Of a stretch of 8,084 bases of DNA, positions 6,298 through 8,084 are shown in pieces (the stretch's first letter is position 1; each line of letters opens with the position of its first letter). The stretch lies in the NCBI GenBank assembly GCA_014378155.1, contig JACMOF010000355.1, positions 1 through 8,084 on the forward strand. The letters are read 5' to 3'. The notes under the pieces are model-generated. The model saw only the letters and a list, made by a program, of their open reading frames with translations. It was not told the DNA's origin and did no database searches. The position numbers were made by a program, and so were the translations under genes. Source of the DNA: Caulobacter sp. (lineage in GTDB: Bacteria > Pseudomonadota > Alphaproteobacteria > Caulobacterales > Caulobacteraceae).

Positions 6298-7521
6298 TTA
6301 GTTGCCGCGGAGAAGCTGCATCACTCTCGCGCGAATTCGGCCGTAGTTGGCGGGCGCGAGCGGACCGAGAAGACCCCGGCGCTCTGGCGGCAAGTGGCTG
6401 ACGGGATGACCGTTTTCGCGGAAGACGTAGTGCTCGAAGAGCGCCTTCCATGCTCGACGTGCTTCCAGCGGTCTTTCGCTCACGGCGATCATCGACAGGA
6501 GGAGGCTGGTGTAAGGCGAGTCCGGCCCCGCGGCGAAGGCGTCCCACCAGTAGTTTACCGAGCCGTTGAACGGCGCCGTCGCCTCGACCTGATGCCACCA
6601 CAGCTTGGGCAGATAGAGCGCGTCGCCGGCGTGCAACTCCGTGATCAGCGCCTGGTCGCGCACCCCGGCGAACCGGGGGAACCGCGCGTCGTCCGGCGGC
6701 GACGAAGCGGCCAGACTGACTGGCTGGCCGGCCATGGTGTTGTCGATGGGACCGACATAGAGCTCGCCGATCAACTCCGGCGGATAGAGGGTGAAACGCC
6801 TTGCCCCGGCCACCACGCAGGCCAGATTGTCCAGGGTTTCGTAGTGGGAGGAGACGTTGGAGGCATGGCCCAGCCAAATCCGCTGGCCGGTTGTCCAGCC
6901 CAGCAACGGCATGGGGTTCTGGCTTGAGAAGCCAGGCAGGCGGTCGTCCGTGGGCACGGATCCGAGATAGAGCGACAGGGCGCCGTCCTGGCCAAGCGAG
7001 CCGACCATCGCGTCGAGCGCCTGGGACAGGCTCATGCGCCGATGCTCGAAATTGAAGCCCGCCAAGTCGTCGCTGTAGTAGTACTTTCCAGCGATCTGAG
7101 GCGCCCCGACAAAGGCCTCCATCGGGGCGCCGGTGTCGAATCTGGAAACATAGTCGCGGAAAGCCGCCGGCGATCGCGCGCCGGCCTCAACGACCGGCCA
7201 GTCGGCGACGAGGCCGCGCAGCACCACCGGGCGACAGGGCTCGATACGCTGGGTAAGAACCTCCGCCTCGCCCAGGAACCGAGACGCCAGGGCCTGCGCC
7301 GCGACAGTGTTGAAGGGTTCGACCTCGGTGCGGAAACCCATGCCATAAAGGATGTACTGGTAGCTCGCGTTAGGAAACACCTCGTCCAGCCGGTCAAACT
7401 CGTCGAAAAATCCCGGCGACTGGTACTTCCAGAGGCGGAGCAATTTCTGCAGACGCTCAGGGATGCTCGCCGGATCGACATTGTCGCGCCAGAACGCGCT
7501 GTCGGTCCGCTTCGTCAGCAC
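6298..7521 (-). CDS. Cupin_8/JmjC-like protein fused to the C-terminal tail of a tryptophan halogenase
   Basis: A 407-residue open frame with two parts. Residues 1 to about 63-95 match the C-terminal region of flavin-dependent tryptophan halogenases (LTKRTDSAFWRDNVDPASIP, LLRLWKYQSPGFFDEF, VFPNASYQYILYGMGF). From about residue 97 (RPVVLRGLVADWP) to the end it is a cupin_8/FIH-type domain of the Fe(II)/2-oxoglutarate hydroxylase superfamily. The probable metal ligands are His226 and Glu228 (SSHYETLDNL) and His310 (LYLPKLWWHQV), an HxE...H facial triad, and NYWWDAF (323-329) is another family phrase, so the cupin domain looks intact. In Caulobacterales such cupins often sit beside tryptophan halogenases and TonB receptors as separate genes (from memory); the substrate is unknown. 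The start is uncertain: GTG 7521 falls inside halogenase sequence (HYVLTKR), has no ribosome site, and no good start precedes the cupin domain. The same frame runs upstream as WGRIIDFLKLHY, more halogenase. It may be a deletion product and possibly not expressed. Confidence 0.75.
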   Translation of the reverse strand: MLTKRTDSAFWRDNVDPASIPERLQKLLRLWKYQSPGFFDEFDRLDEVFPNASYQYILYGMGFRTEVEPFNTVAAQALASRFLGEAEVLTQRIEPCRPVVLRGLVADWPVVEAGARSPAAFRDYVSRFDTGAPMEAFVGAPQIAGKYYYSDDLAGFNFEHRRMSLSQALDAMVGSLGQDGALSLYLGSVPTDDRLPGFSSQNPMPLLGWTTGQRIWLGHASNVSSHYETLDNLACVVAGARRFTLYPPELIGELYVGPIDNTMAGQPVSLAASSPPDDARFPRFAGVRDQALITELHAGDALYLPKLWWHQVEATAPFNGSVNYWWDAFAAGPDSPYTSLLLSMIAVSERPLEARRAWKALFEHYVFRENGHPVSHLPPERRGLLGPLAPANYGRIRARVMQLLRGN

Positions 7522-7868
7522 ATAGTGCAGCTTGAGGAAGTCGATGATCCGGCCCCAACGACGTCGCCCGCCTGCGAAGTCGTGATGCTGGCGATGTCGC
7601 CCGTTTCGCTCAGATTCACCCGTTCGGCATCGGCCAACACATGACGCACGCCAAGCTTTTCCGTGCAGTGCTTCTGCAGGAACGGCGCGAATTTTCCGGC
7701 GTCCAGGTGGTAGGCGTAGTTGGCCATGCCCTGGAATTCGGGCGTGGTGATGGTCTTGGGCGCCAGGCCCTCGTCGCAGAGCGCGCCTTGAGGGCAGACC
7801 GCCTGATCGAACGTCCGGCCACGGCTATCGGCCAGCCAATGCGGCGCCAGGTTCACCTGGCCGTGCAC
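7515..7868 (-). pseudogene. Tryptophan halogenase remnant: middle fragment, N-terminus and centre missing
   Basis: This minus-strand frame encodes a piece of a flavin-dependent tryptophan halogenase: HWLADSRGRTFDQAVCPQGA, then EFQGMANYAYHLDAGKFAPF, LQKHCTEKLGVRHVLADAER and VNLSETGDIASITTSQAGDV. Homology stops at about 7555. After that the frame reads low-complexity Ser/Cys to a stop at 7515-7517, while the frame shifted by one base reads WGRIIDFLKLHYVLTKR, a motif from the far C-terminal third of the same enzyme. The segment that should lie between, including the VDCTGF, WxWxIP and catalytic Glu regions, is therefore absent, by my estimate around 200 residues. The N-terminal GxGxxG FAD site and the catalytic Lys region are also missing: upstream an in-frame TAA occurs at 7887-7889. 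No functional halogenase (normally about 500 residues) can be made. The GTG at 7868 is only the first available start codon and probably not a real one. Confidence 0.8.
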
Positions 7869-7885
7869 CGTCCGATTTGCAGCGG

Positions 7886-7934
7886 CTTACCGACATCTTT
7901 TCGCCTACCGGCGTTCCGCAGAGGTAGCGGTAAG
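7886..7934. repeat. Nested short inverted repeat at the truncated edge of the halogenase remnant
   Basis: CTTACCG (7886-7892) pairs with CGGTAAG (7928-7934), and inside it CTACC (7905-7909) pairs with GGTAG (7923-7927). The right arms are contiguous while the left arms are 12 nt apart. It coincides with the in-frame stop where halogenase similarity ends, so it may mark a rearrangement boundary or be a regulatory hairpin; it may also be chance. Confidence 0.3.
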
Positions 7935-8022
7935 ATTGAAAATTCGATGCGGTCAAGGGTTGCGAACCGCCGAAGTCTATTTGTAGGAGTATTTTTTTGA
8001 GATGCTGCGGTCGCTTGTCAGG
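7890..8022. other. Lower-GC stretch without a recognisable gene
   Basis: Between the halogenase remnant and the right edge the sequence is visibly less GC-rich than the rest of the window and includes a run of seven T (7992-7998). No frame shows recognisable protein similarity. AGGAG at 7985-7989 is followed 12 nt later by an ATG (8002), but that frame encodes only nine residues. A TTGACC on the minus strand (about 7951-7956) has no convincing -10 partner. Confidence 0.4.
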
Positions 8023-8084
8023 TCACGCTAAGGGTGGTGTTCGGCCATCGAGGCGTTCAATCGCATCCCATAGGCGCCGTTCAG
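8023..8084 (-). other. Possible C-terminal end of an unidentified minus-strand gene at the window edge
   Basis: On the minus strand one frame enters at the window edge and reads ERRLWDAIERLDGRTPPLA to a TGA at 8023-8025. The composition is that of a normal GC-rich coding sequence and unlike the AT-richer bases after it. I do not recognise the family. A transposase or short regulatory protein would be possible in a rearranged region, but about 20 residues are too few to decide, and the reading could be spurious. Confidence 0.25.

Noticed and set aside
6394..7644. Plus-strand open frames opposite the cupin and halogenase remnant
   Set aside because: The minus strand carries clear halogenase and cupin motifs; the plus translations have none.
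7641..8000. Plus-strand open frame of 119 codons at the right side
   Set aside because: Most of it is antisense to the halogenase fragment, and the tail covers the low-GC stretch with no similarity to any family I know.
8002..8031. Nine-codon plus-strand frame after AGGAG
   Set aside because: Twelve nt spacing is too long for a convincing ribosome site and the product is too short to evaluate.

Overview
The window looks like part of the chromosome of a GC-rich alphaproteobacterium, most likely in the Caulobacterales (Caulobacter or Phenylobacterium type). The base for this is high GC coding sequence, the combination of a TonB-dependent receptor, LacI regulator, MFS carriers and intracellular glycosidase, a tryptophan-halogenase/cupin neighbourhood, and an intergenic palindromic repeat of a type I recall from alphaproteobacteria. 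The genus cannot be fixed from the sequence alone.

Left part (1-6073, all plus strand) is a carbohydrate-use locus. It opens with the last 200 residues of a TonB-dependent outer-membrane receptor, followed by a strong stem-loop (618-655). Then comes a four-gene run: a LacI-family regulator (best start TTG 703), an ACS-family MFS carrier overlapping it by 8 nt, an ExuT-like hexuronate-type MFS carrier after a 79-nt gap, and a cytoplasmic GH43 beta-xylosidase 8 nt further on. The 79-nt gap holds a 14-bp perfect palindrome with a central CpG, 18 nt before the exuT-like start. The simplest reading is uptake of xylo-oligosaccharides, perhaps uronic-acid-decorated, across the outer membrane, import by the MFS carriers, cytoplasmic cleavage to xylose, and control by the LacI protein. 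The link to acidic xylan fragments is inference.

The junction (6074-6297) separates convergent transcription. It holds a GC-rich hairpin likely to terminate the xylosidase operon and a roughly 108-bp palindromic repeat with 11-bp inverted ends.

Right part (6298-8084, minus strand) is a decayed flavin-dependent tryptophan-halogenase region. A middle fragment of the halogenase (about 7555-7886) is joined out of frame to the halogenase C-terminal region, so the centre of the enzyme is missing. That C-terminal piece is in frame with a full cupin_8/JmjC-like domain, giving a 407-residue chimeric ORF. The halogenase N-terminus with its FAD motif is also gone. It is replaced by about 150 bases of lower-GC sequence with no gene, and the window ends in the possible tail of another minus-strand gene. 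The most unusual thing here is this double rearrangement and the halogenase-tail/cupin chimera; I see no defence system, CRISPR array, RNA gene or complete insertion sequence.
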